From Acidobacteriota bacterium (GTDB taxonomy: Bacteria; Acidobacteriota; Blastocatellia; Pyrinomonadales; Pyrinomonadaceae), in assembly GCA_013140875.1 (NCBI GenBank), contig JABFSB010000144.1, forward strand, positions 1 to 14,936: a stretch of 14,936 nucleotides of DNA, given 5' to 3'. The translations under genes and the position numbers were made by a program. The notes under the pieces were generated by a model. The model did not search any database. It was not told the DNA's origin and was given only the letters and a program-made list of their open reading frames with translations. Positions 1-6,170 of this stretch are shown in pieces (the stretch's first letter is position 1; the number at the start of each line of letters is the position of its first letter).

Positions 1-72
1 GGGGATTTATGACAGAATTCTTATAATTTGCCGCATGGCCATTTTGCGACAATTCCTCAACGAATCGTTCCC

Positions 73-108
73 AAAAAAACCGCACTTGAACCTGGACTTC
101 AAGTGCGG
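73..108 (-). terminator. Intrinsic terminator of the secreted TPR gene
   Basis: A perfect 11-bp inverted repeat (80-90 with 98-108, 7-nt loop) is followed, on the minus strand, by a run of seven T (A at 73-79 on the plus strand). It lies 27 nt past the stop codon of the minus-strand gene at 135-1481, so it fits a Rho-independent terminator for that gene. Sequence 1-72 shows nothing else I can name. Confidence 0.85.
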
Positions 109-134
109 GTGATGATTCTTACTTTTCGTAAAAC

Positions 135-1481
135 TTAAGTCTTCCTTTTTCCTCCAGTTGCCTTTGGCGTAGCTTGAGGTTTGAGCTTTTGCTCGGTCTT
201 CAAATATTCGACCGTATCCTTAACGCTTTGCTTAAACTCCTGGACGTGCTTTGGATCGGTCGGAAGTATCGAGACCGTGTCGGCATACTTCTGCATGTAG
301 TTTAATCCTTCCTGCAGTTGTTCCTTGTTGGCCGGCTCTACAGACGTTCCAAGAGCGACGAGAGATAATCCCAACGACGCCATAACCTCATTGTTATCCG
401 GCGCAACTTCCAGAACCGACTTGTACGCGGCAATCGCTTTCTCGAATTCGCCCGATACCCGCATGATATCCCCCAAAGTCACTTTGGCAGATGTTTTCTT
501 AGCTGGATCCGGTTCGGCTGCAATATATTCGTCGATAACTGTCGCAGCATCGGCCGTTTTCGAAAAATCGACACCGCCAATCGCCTTCAAACGATGCACC
601 TCAACGGCGTTGGTCAGAAGTTCAAGCGTGATGCCCGCACGCTGCTTTTGATCGTTAGGATCGGTCGCGGCCGGAGCACCCTTGATCACGGCCATTGCCT
701 GAGCAAACGCAGCCAGACCTTCGTCGTAATCCTTATTCGCCTCGTCATACTTGGCCTTGCGTACGGCGAAATCGCTGTTCGTGACACCCTCTCTATAAAA
801 CTCATATCCGCGTGCCCGATGGGCCACCATTTTGCCATTGAGCATTACCGGCGTGCTGCCGACAAAATCCGGAACGGCCGCAACGCCTTCGCCGAACTTT
901 GCGATCGCCGTCGCATAGTCCTTTGCCTTAAGGGCAGCCACACCATCGACGTTCGCCTTGCCCGCCACGGCATCGCCTTCCTGGATCTTTTTATTCTTCG
1001 CGGTTATTTCGGCGTTTTTCTTCTCAAATTCTTCCTGCTCCTTCTTTTGGGCGGCAGTAAGCTCGCCTGACTGCACGTTAACGGCCGAAGCAAGCGTTTG
1101 GCGGACCTCAGCTTCGGTTAGCTTATGCCCGTCACCTTCCGACACGGTTATGACGATATTCTCCCGGCCCGCCTTGACGCCGGGTTCGATCATCGGATTT
1201 ATGCCCGCACCGCTAACGGCCAGGGCAAATGTCTGAGCATAAGGAAACTGTACAAAAGTGAACTGGCCTTTTTTGTTAGTTGTTGCGGACGGGAGCGTAC
1301 CTTTCGTAGTGTCGGTCCTGAAAACCTCCACCAAAACATCAGGAGCGGGGACGAGCGTGCCGTCCGCTTTCTTGATCTTTACCTCGCCGCGAACGCCTGC
1401 GCCCTGAGCGCTCGCGTTATCAACGGCGACGAAAGCTAAAACTAATGCCGCCGAAACCAATACAAAGAATTTACGAAACAT
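135..1481 (-). CDS. Secreted beta-sandwich plus TPR-repeat protein
   Basis: A 448-residue exported protein of unknown specific role. Residues 1 to about 26 are a signal peptide (MFRKFF, a hydrophobic stretch, then ASAQ). Residues about 28-112 look like a carboxypeptidase-regulatory or SpaA-type beta-sandwich (GVRGEV...GQFTF). A Lys/Glu-rich, probably helical stretch follows (about 125-160), then TPR-like helical pairs, clearest at about 332-375 (GEFEKAIAAYKSVLEVAPDN). The tail is rich in Lys. The start chosen has GGAGG 8 nt upstream; an in-frame ATG 63 nt further up would put a basic, non-signal extension in front of the signal peptide. Proteins of this build are common in Acidobacteriota envelopes and usually serve as scaffolds, which is inference here. 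The gene stands alone, divergent from serC, with its own terminator. Confidence 0.85.
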   Translation of the reverse strand: MFRKFFVLVSAALVLAFVAVDNASAQGAGVRGEVKIKKADGTLVPAPDVLVEVFRTDTTKGTLPSATTNKKGQFTFVQFPYAQTFALAVSGAGINPMIEPGVKAGRENIVITVSEGDGHKLTEAEVRQTLASAVNVQSGELTAAQKKEQEEFEKKNAEITAKNKKIQEGDAVAGKANVDGVAALKAKDYATAIAKFGEGVAAVPDFVGSTPVMLNGKMVAHRARGYEFYREGVTNSDFAVRKAKYDEANKDYDEGLAAFAQAMAVIKGAPAATDPNDQKQRAGITLELLTNAVEVHRLKAIGGVDFSKTADAATVIDEYIAAEPDPAKKTSAKVTLGDIMRVSGEFEKAIAAYKSVLEVAPDNNEVMASLGLSLVALGTSVEPANKEQLQEGLNYMQKYADTVSILPTDPKHVQEFKQSVKDTVEYLKTEQKLKPQATPKATGGKRKT

Positions 1482-1598
1482 TTCAGAACCTCCGAAATTA
1501 CCAGCGTTTTTGGCAACCGAGCGTCTAAGATGCCGTGCCATCACAATTGGTTTTATTAGATTTCAGTATTCTACCGCAAGTAGCCAACAAAGTTATAG

Positions 1599-1675
1599 TG
1601 CAAAAGCCCGCAAGCAAGTAAGGGCGATTCGCTCAACATTGAATGTATCGTCCTTACTGCGTGCGGGCTTTTGCA
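1599..1675. repeat. Long imperfect palindrome between divergent genes
   Basis: Arms 1599-1627 and 1648-1675 pair over about 26 of 29 positions, including 14 perfect outer base pairs; the loop is 20 nt, and its edges (ATTC and GAAT) can extend the stem. It lies between a minus-strand and a plus-strand start, about 48 nt upstream of serC, so it is not a terminator for either gene. A partial copy of the right arm's end (GTGCGGGCT) follows at 1676-1684. It resembles a dispersed REP/MITE-like element. No second copy is in this window, so mobility is inference. Confidence 0.75.
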
Positions 1676-1722
1676 GTGCGGGCTGTCAACCTGATGTGCT
1701 ATCGTGGCAATTTCCGAGGCTT

Positions 1723-2808
1723 ATGACATTTAGAGTATTCAATTTTTATTCGGGCCCGGCGACGCTGCCGCTGGCAGTGCTGGAAAAGGCCCAGGCCGAG
1801 TTAACGAATTTTCGGGGCACGGGAATGAGCGTTATGGAGTTGAGTCATCGCTCCGATGCGTTCCTGGCGGTGCTGCGGTCGGCGGAGACGCGGCTTCGGT
1901 CGCTGTTGGCCTTGCCTGACAATTACAGAATTCTGTTTCTGCAGGGCGGGGCAAGCCTGCAATTCTCGATGGTGCCGATGAATTTTTTGGCCGGCGGCTC
2001 GGCGGATTACGTCGTCACCGGCACGTGGAGCGAAAAAGCACGAAAGGCCGCGGGCAGTTTTGGAACCGCTAACGTTATCAACCCGATATCGGCTGACGGC
2101 TACACTTCGGTGCCGGCCCCGGATGAGCTTAGGCCGACATCGGGTGCGAAGTATGTCCATTACGTTTCGAATGAGACCATCGACGGCGTCGAATTTCCCT
2201 ACGACCTCGACGGATTAGGCACTCCGGTCGTCTGCGACGCATCATCGAACATACTTTCGCGGCCGGTCGATATTGAAAACTATTCGCTCATTTACGCCGG
2301 AGCCCAAAAAAATATCGGTCCGAGCGGCGTCACGGTCGTGATTGTCAGCGAAGAGTTTCTTGAAACATGCCGCAGCAGCCAAAACGGTGTCCTCAGCTAT
2401 AATTCTTTCGCCGACAACGAATCGATGCCGAATACGCCGAACACATGGGGAATTTACATTATCGATCTTGTTTGCGAGTGGCTGGAGAGGCAAGGCGGTG
2501 TCGAGGCGATATCCTTGATCAATGACGCAAAAGCGAAACTGATTTACGAGACGATCGACGGCAGCGACGGCTTTTATAAGGGAACTGCCGAGGCGTCGGC
2601 CCGGTCGCGGATGAACGTAACTTTCCGGCTTGGCTCGGCCGAACTTGACGCCGAATTCTGCTCCGGAGCCAAGGCGGCCGGGCTGGTCGGCCTAAAAGGC
2701 CACCGGTCGGTCGGCGGAATACGAGCATCGATCTACAACGCTTTCCCAATTGAGGGTGTCGAGCGGCTGGTGGAGTACATGACCGATTTCGCTCAGACAA
2801 AAGGCTGA
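1723..2808 (+). CDS. serC: Phosphoserine aminotransferase (SerC)
   Basis: PLP-dependent cytosolic enzyme that transaminates 3-phosphohydroxypyruvate with glutamate to give O-phosphoserine, the second step of serine synthesis; it can also serve pyridoxal phosphate synthesis. The 361-residue length is normal. The N-terminus (VFNFYSGPATLP), the ELSHRS segment, the GGASLQF turn that binds the cofactor phosphate, the VTGTWSEKA segment and the PLP lysine in AGAQKNIGPSG (K196) are all present, as is the C-terminal HRSVGGIRASIYNA block. The open frame runs 71 codons further upstream, but those codons read through the palindrome; the start chosen fits the family N-terminus and has GAGG 3 nt upstream, a short spacing. 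No serA or serB is adjacent. The small gene at 2892 follows 83 nt later on the same strand. Confidence 0.96.
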   Translation: MTFRVFNFYSGPATLPLAVLEKAQAELTNFRGTGMSVMELSHRSDAFLAVLRSAETRLRSLLALPDNYRILFLQGGASLQFSMVPMNFLAGGSADYVVTGTWSEKARKAAGSFGTANVINPISADGYTSVPAPDELRPTSGAKYVHYVSNETIDGVEFPYDLDGLGTPVVCDASSNILSRPVDIENYSLIYAGAQKNIGPSGVTVVIVSEEFLETCRSSQNGVLSYNSFADNESMPNTPNTWGIYIIDLVCEWLERQGGVEAISLINDAKAKLIYETIDGSDGFYKGTAEASARSRMNVTFRLGSAELDAEFCSGAKAAGLVGLKGHRSVGGIRASIYNAFPIEGVERLVEYMTDFAQTKG

Positions 2809-2891
2809 GATTTCTGGAATGTATCGTTCAATAAGAGTTTACTTACTGTGGCGCTCAGCTACACCAAACTCAGATCGTTCCCCCAATCTAA

Positions 2892-3212
2892 ATGGCTTTT
2901 ACCGCGAACTCCATATACCGAAACTCTCAAAAAAAGGCTGAAGATGCGGCCTCGCTCGATAAGCAGCTTTCCCGGATCGAAGACGATATTAGAAAGCTCA
3001 AGATCGAGTTCGATGTCTATTTCAACGGAAACTCCAAGCGGCCGCCGCTCGAGGCAAGAGCGCGGCTGGAGGCTCTGGTCCGTCGCGTTTCCGACACAAG
3101 GCAGATGTCTTATGCACAGAGATACCAGCTCAGCATGCTGGTTTCGCGATACGCGTCGTACCGTGAACTTTGGCGGCGATTGTTGAAATCCAAAGGCGAA
3201 GAGCTTGTATAA
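2892..3212 (+). CDS. Small charged helical protein, function unknown
   Basis: A 106-residue hypothetical protein that I do not recognise. It is rich in Lys, Arg, Glu and Asp, has no signal peptide or membrane segment, and is probably all helical. Residues about 12-42 have coiled-coil character (KKAEDAASLDKQLSRIEDD), and a second basic helical stretch covers about 52-100. Coding status is supported by the tight terminator directly after its stop, by same-strand placement after serC, and by an amphipathic composition that the overlapping frame at 2848-3186 lacks. No clear Shine-Dalgarno precedes the ATG. It could be co-transcribed with serC across the 83-nt gap; a functional link is not shown. 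Confidence 0.7.
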   Translation: MAFTANSIYRNSQKKAEDAASLDKQLSRIEDDIRKLKIEFDVYFNGNSKRPPLEARARLEALVRRVSDTRQMSYAQRYQLSMLVSRYASYRELWRRLLKSKGEELV

Positions 3213-3250
3213 ACAAAAAAAGCGAGCCTTTCGGGTTCGCTTTTTTGTTT
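3211..3250. terminator. Bidirectional intrinsic terminator
   Basis: A stem of 3221-3228 with 3234-3241 (one G-U pair, 5-nt loop) is flanked by A-rich sequence on the left (3211-3221) and a T-run on the right (3241-3246, then GTTT). It overlaps the stop of the plus-strand gene at 2892-3212 and lies 66 nt past the stop of the minus-strand cold-shock gene. The symmetrical A/T flanks let it terminate transcription from both sides. Confidence 0.85.
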
Positions 3251-3316
3251 GAAAACTAATGCCGGTGCGCGGTTAGCTTGAGAGTTCGCGGTCCGCTTTT
3301 TCGGGTCTGCCTTATG

Positions 3317-3529
3317 TCAGGCGGCAACCTTCATCACGTTTTCTGCCTGCGGTCCTTTCGGGCCGTTCGTCACCTCATATTCGACTTCCTGCCCCTGGAT
3401 CAACGTTTTGTATCCATCTCCGGTAATTGCGCTGTAATGAACGAATATATCCTGTTCACCCGGCTGTTCGATGAATCCATATCCCTTAGCGTTGTTGAAC
3501 CACTTTACCATTCCTACTGCTTTGGACAT
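3317..3529 (-). CDS. csp: Cold-shock domain protein (CspA family)
   Basis: A 70-residue single-domain nucleic-acid chaperone that binds single-stranded RNA and DNA and keeps mRNA unfolded. It is a five-strand OB-fold of normal family length. Both RNA-binding motifs are visible: RNP1 as KGYGFIEQ (about 14-21) and RNP2 as DIFVHYSAI. The C-terminal EVTNGPKGPQAENV block is also typical. The start is placed at MSKAVG because AGGAGG lies 11 nt upstream; an earlier in-frame ATG overlaps that ribosome-binding site. A strong-looking promoter about 220 nt upstream implies a long 5' leader, as in the cold-regulated csp genes of other bacteria. Whether this copy is cold-induced cannot be told from the protein. 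Confidence 0.95.
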   Translation of the reverse strand: MSKAVGMVKWFNNAKGYGFIEQPGEQDIFVHYSAITGDGYKTLIQGQEVEYEVTNGPKGPQAENVMKVAA

Positions 3530-3752
3530 CACTCTAAATTCCTCCTGCAAACTTCAAAAAAATTAACTGTTCCCACCTGAATGTTGCTTGTAATCAACAG
3601 CGGCAACTACAGTGAACCGGTTTACCGGCGGCCTGATCAACCGCCAGTACAGTTCGATAGCAATTCGAAGACTTTCGACTTCAAATAAATTAGCAATCTT
3701 AAACTTCAAGATTAAAAGGGTTTTGCTGCTAGATTGTCGATTGACGAATGCG
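3530..3752 (-). promoter_or_regulatory. Long 5' leader of the cold-shock gene
   Basis: This is most of a 354-nt gene-free stretch (3530-3883). If transcription starts near 3746 the csp mRNA carries a leader of about 217 nt. It contains a small hairpin (3627-3631 with 3641-3645, 9-nt loop) next to a CCGG-TTTA-CCGG palindrome, and AGGAGG near its 3' end. Long structured leaders act as thermosensors in known cspA mRNAs; I infer the same possibility here and did not find an established cold-box sequence. Short open frames here (3612-3809 plus, 3563-3805 minus) look non-coding. Confidence 0.5.
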
Positions 3753-3781
3753 AATTTAGCGTCATTTGCAGCCTGTGTCAA
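3753..3781 (-). promoter_or_regulatory. Sigma-70-type promoter for the cold-shock gene
   Basis: On the minus strand a perfect TTGACA (3776-3781 on plus) is followed after exactly 17 nt by TAAATT (3753-3758), four of six matches to the -10 consensus. It faces the cold-shock gene with nothing coding in between. It is the best match to a consensus promoter that I saw in the window. Confidence 0.65.
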
Positions 3782-3817
3782 GAACTTTCTTATCGATTTG
3801 GTCATTTAAGTGAAAAA

Positions 3818-3846
3818 TTGACTTAAACCACCCGATAAAGGAATAT
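3818..3846 (+). promoter_or_regulatory. Possible promoter for tryptophan dioxygenase
   Basis: TTGACT (3818-3823) is followed after 17 nt by GAATAT (3841-3846), a good -35 with a weak -10. It faces kynA and would give a leader of about 30 nt. It is back-to-back with the csp promoter, so the two genes would be divergently transcribed from a roughly 100-nt AT-rich core. Confidence 0.35.
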
Positions 3847-3883
3847 TAGGTTGCTTCTCCGGACTGGTTTTTCACACTGATCG

Positions 3884-4675
3884 ATGGCCGACGAATACGG
3901 AAAAAACGCGCTGCTTTCATATAACGAGTACCTTAAAGTTCCAGAGCTGATAAAGCTGCAGGAAACACTCTCGGAACCGGCCAGCCACGACGAGCTGCTT
4001 TTTATTGTCATCCATCAAACCTATGAGCTTTGGTTCAAGCAGATATTGCATGAACTGGATGCTTGCCTCGGTTGGATAAGGGAAAACCGCCTTTTCCGGG
4101 CCAATCATGCTCTTCGCGGAGTAATCTCGATCGAACGGATATTGGTAACTCAGATCCACGTCCTCGAATCGATGGCCCCGATCGGATTTCTCGAATTTCG
4201 CGACAAACTGAATCCGGCAAGCGGTTTTCAGTCGATGCAGTTCCGCGAGCTTGAATTCCTGTCGGGCGCCAAAGACGAAAAGATCCTGCGTTCGTTCAAA
4301 GACGATGAATTCGCGTTTGAAAGGCTTTCGGAACGTTTTAACGCGCCGTCGCTGGCCGACGAGTTTTGGGAATATGTCGGACGGACGGGCATTGCCGCAA
4401 AAACGCATGACGAACGCGTCGCCGCCACGGTCGAAATATTGACCCACCCTGAAAAATACGCCGCTCTTTACAACATGCAGGACCTGCTGATCGAACACGA
4501 CGAGCTGATCGTCTCATGGCGGTACAATCATATTTTGATGGTCGAACGCATGCTGGGAATGAAACGCGGAACCGGCGGCTCAGAAGGCGTCGGCTATCTG
4601 ACCACGACGCTGAAAAAGAAATTCTTCCCGGAATTGTGGGAGGCAAGAACACACCTCACTCATCAATCATCCTAG
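3884..4675 (+). CDS. kynA: Tryptophan 2,3-dioxygenase (KynA)
   Basis: Cytosolic heme enzyme that opens the indole ring of L-tryptophan with O2 to N-formylkynurenine, the first step of the kynurenine route; usually a homotetramer. At 263 residues it is close to the usual bacterial length. The substrate-site block ELLFIVIHQTYELWFKQIL contains H44, the counterpart of the distal histidine in studied bacterial enzymes. The GFQSMQFRELEF block carries the arginine that binds the tryptophan carboxylate. RYNHILMVERMLG carries H216, the likely proximal heme ligand, followed by the substrate-binding GTGGSEGVGYL loop. No clear Shine-Dalgarno precedes the ATG. No kynureninase or formamidase is adjacent, so any pathway partners are elsewhere. 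The gene after it is unrelated as far as I can tell. Confidence 0.96.
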   Translation: MADEYGKNALLSYNEYLKVPELIKLQETLSEPASHDELLFIVIHQTYELWFKQILHELDACLGWIRENRLFRANHALRGVISIERILVTQIHVLESMAPIGFLEFRDKLNPASGFQSMQFRELEFLSGAKDEKILRSFKDDEFAFERLSERFNAPSLADEFWEYVGRTGIAAKTHDERVAATVEILTHPEKYAALYNMQDLLIEHDELIVSWRYNHILMVERMLGMKRGTGGSEGVGYLTTTLKKKFFPELWEARTHLTHQSS

Positions 4676-4730
4676 CGAACGCAAAAATTACCAGCCTACA
4701 CGTCAGAAATTGAAAGACTGGAGGTTTCCT

Positions 4731-5447
4731 ATGGGTGATTTTGAACTTGGCTACCGACCGCGACCGATCAGACTGCTCGACCAGCAACTTACGCTCGATC
4801 CCGAGATCGTCAGCATGATGGCGGAAATCGAAGCCCGAATGGCGGCGAACCGCATCATCAATGAAATGCTTCGGCCGGATTGGCGGCTGATGCTGCCGAC
4901 TTTCGAATCGATGCTGAACCCGGCGGCACCGAATATTTTCGCAACGCCGACGCCTCCTCCGGCACCGTCGATCTGGTCCGCACCACGTGGCAGCGGACCC
5001 GCAACGCCGCGGGCCGGCGAGCTTTCCGACATTACCGGCGCGGTCTTTCAGCTCCCGGTTGTTCAGGGACTTGTCCGACAGGCCCACGACGAAGGCTTAC
5101 GCCAACTCCGCCTGTTCCGGTCCGAATGGGACGGCTCGTCAACAGGCGACCGCATCGTCATGGTTACGATGGCCGGGGTCGTTGTTGGAAGCTCCATCGC
5201 TATAATCGTTGCAAATCAGGAAACGCGCGATCTGGCGTTTGGGCTGATAAGGGACCGCGATATTCCGATACCCGGTGTCGACGGCCTGTCGTTTAGGATT
5301 TTGGACCGTGGCGGCTCGGTCAGAGTTCCGCTCGGCGTCCCGGGACTGTCCGGGGGAGCGCGGCTTCAGTTTCCAAATTCCGCGTCGCCAAGCTACGACG
5401 TGAACATTAGTTTCGATGTTATGCAGTTCATTCGGTCAAGGCGATAA
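4731..5447 (+). CDS. Unidentified one-TM protein with proline-rich linker
   Basis: A 238-residue protein of unknown function, with no signal peptide. The N-terminal third (about 1-70) is helical and contains LTLDPEIVSMMAEIEARM. A Pro/Ala-rich linker (TPTPPPAPS, then GSGPATPRAG) covers about 70-98. A second helical segment (about 100-138) precedes one hydrophobic span at about 144-164 (MVTMAGVVVGSSIAIIVA). The end is glycine- and beta-rich (IPIPGVDGLSF, VPLGVPGLSGGARLQF). The start has GGAGG 6 nt upstream; an ATG seven codons earlier lies before that site. From memory this order (LDPxI helix, GxGPxTPR linker, one hydrophobic span, PVPG motif) resembles cargo-like proteins found with DUF4157 genes in extracellular contractile injection loci. 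I could not verify that, and no injection-system gene is in the window. Confidence 0.75.
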   Translation: MGDFELGYRPRPIRLLDQQLTLDPEIVSMMAEIEARMAANRIINEMLRPDWRLMLPTFESMLNPAAPNIFATPTPPPAPSIWSAPRGSGPATPRAGELSDITGAVFQLPVVQGLVRQAHDEGLRQLRLFRSEWDGSSTGDRIVMVTMAGVVVGSSIAIIVANQETRDLAFGLIRDRDIPIPGVDGLSFRILDRGGSVRVPLGVPGLSGGARLQFPNSASPSYDVNISFDVMQFIRSRR

Positions 5448-5494
5448 CGGCGGCTTAGTGACAATCACCCTCTTTTTCGGGTAACCTTATCGTC

Positions 5495-5806
5495 ATGGCC
5501 GTCGCGACGACATATGAGCATATAACACTTGATGACGCGGGCGTTCCGTTCATAGAAAATACGACAACAAAGATCGTGGAATTGGTCATTGAAAGCAAGG
5601 CCTACGGCTGGGGTCCTGAAGAGATCCACTTCCAACACCCGTATCTCTCCCTGGGCCAAATACATTCGGCTTTCGCATATTACTGGGACCATCGCTCTGA
5701 TCTCGATCGTGACATACAAAGGCGTCAGGAGCCGATCGAAGAGATCCGCCTTGAGGTGGAATCACCTGAGATTAGAGAAAGATTGAAAGCAAAAGGGCTT
5801 TTGTAG
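5495..5806 (+). CDS. DUF433 family protein, probable antitoxin
   Basis: A 103-residue protein of the DUF433 family: small winged-helix-like proteins normally encoded directly upstream of a DUF5615 PIN-like protein and proposed as the antitoxin half of a type II pair. Visible features are an early beta segment (YEHITLDDAGVPFIENT), a helix (KIVELVIESKAYG), the WGPEEIHFQHPYLSLGQIHSAFAYY block expected of the helix-turn-helix part, and a charged C-terminal helix that could bind the toxin. No clear ribosome-binding site precedes the ATG. Its stop codon ends at 5806 and the next ATG begins at 5807, so translational coupling to the toxin is expected. That toxin is frameshifted here, which leaves this gene apparently orphaned. 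The reading frame itself is intact. Confidence 0.8.
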   Translation: MAVATTYEHITLDDAGVPFIENTTTKIVELVIESKAYGWGPEEIHFQHPYLSLGQIHSAFAYYWDHRSDLDRDIQRRQEPIEEIRLEVESPEIRERLKAKGLL

Positions 5807-6157
5807 ATGCCGATCGGAATTTACACCGATGTCCATATACCAAACCTATCGTTACGGGTCTTAGAATTCGCGGAGTAGATGTTCTGACTGCGCAGCAAGA
5901 CGGAATGAGCGAGGCCACGGATTCCGAGATTTTGGATCGTGCCGCCAAAGCTCGGGAGAATAGTGTTTACGCACGATGATGATTTTCTAATAGAGGCCGC
6001 CGCCCGGCGCTTCCGTTCAGGCGAGATCTTTGCAGGCGTCGTGTTCGCAAGGCAGCTGAATGCACCGGTCGGACCGTGTATCGAGGACCTTGAGTTGATC
6101 GCAAAGACACTCGAAGCCGCCGATCTTAAAAACAAAATTGAGTTTATTCCTTACTGA
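5807..6157 (+). pseudogene. DUF5615 PIN-like toxin broken by two frameshifts
   Basis: Three frames joined end to end give a full-length DUF5615 protein of about 117 residues. Frame A (from ATG 5807) gives MPIGIYTDVHIP, with the early aspartate, and hits a stop at 5876-5878. Near 5849-5858 similarity moves to another frame, which needs one inserted base and reads RIRGVDVLTAQQDG. Near 5947-5952 it moves back to frame A, which needs one base removed (AAAGCT to AAGCT), giving LGRIVFTHDDDFL, then GVVFARQLNAPVGPCIEDLELI. So there is one deletion and one insertion with net frame restored, but a stop between them. DUF5615 proteins are PIN-like putative RNases using acidic residues. Either this is a decayed toxin beside a live antitoxin, or the reads contain two indel errors; both sites are plausible slip positions only in part (A-run at 5947). 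Confidence 0.85.
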
Positions 6158-6170
6158 AACGGTTAAAGTG

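Noticed and set aside
594..1070. Plus-strand ORF of 158 codons opposite the TPR gene.
   Set aside because: Antisense shadow of a gene with a clear signal peptide, ribosome-binding site and terminator; no domain seen.
1510..1722. A 71-codon upstream extension of serC.
   Set aside because: It translates through the palindrome, has no family similarity, and the ATG at 1723 matches the usual SerC N-terminus.
2817..2827. GAATGTATCGT occurs both in the palindrome before serC (1641-1651) and just after serC (2817-2827), hinting at a flanking repeat.
   Set aside because: An 11-nt match is expected by chance many times in 15 kb, and flanking sequence does not pair or align.
2848..3186. Plus-strand ORF of 112 codons overlapping the small helical gene in another frame.
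   Set aside because: Ser/Arg-rich, low structural sense; the frame at 2892-3212 has coiled-coil character and ends at the terminator.
3563..3809. Two overlapping short ORFs on opposite strands in the csp-kynA gap (3612-3809 plus, 3563-3805 minus).
   Set aside because: They are near mirror images in an AT-rich stretch, have no ribosome-binding site or recognisable domain, and overlap the likely csp promoter and leader.
3917..4498. Minus-strand ORF of 193 codons opposite kynA.
   Set aside because: Shadow frame; kynA has all its family motifs on the plus strand.
6138..6170. TTG start for the 5'-nucleotidase 33 nt upstream of the chosen ATG, overlapping the toxin remnant.
   Set aside because: It would add eleven residues before a normal signal peptide; the ATG at 6171 gives a typical N-terminus.
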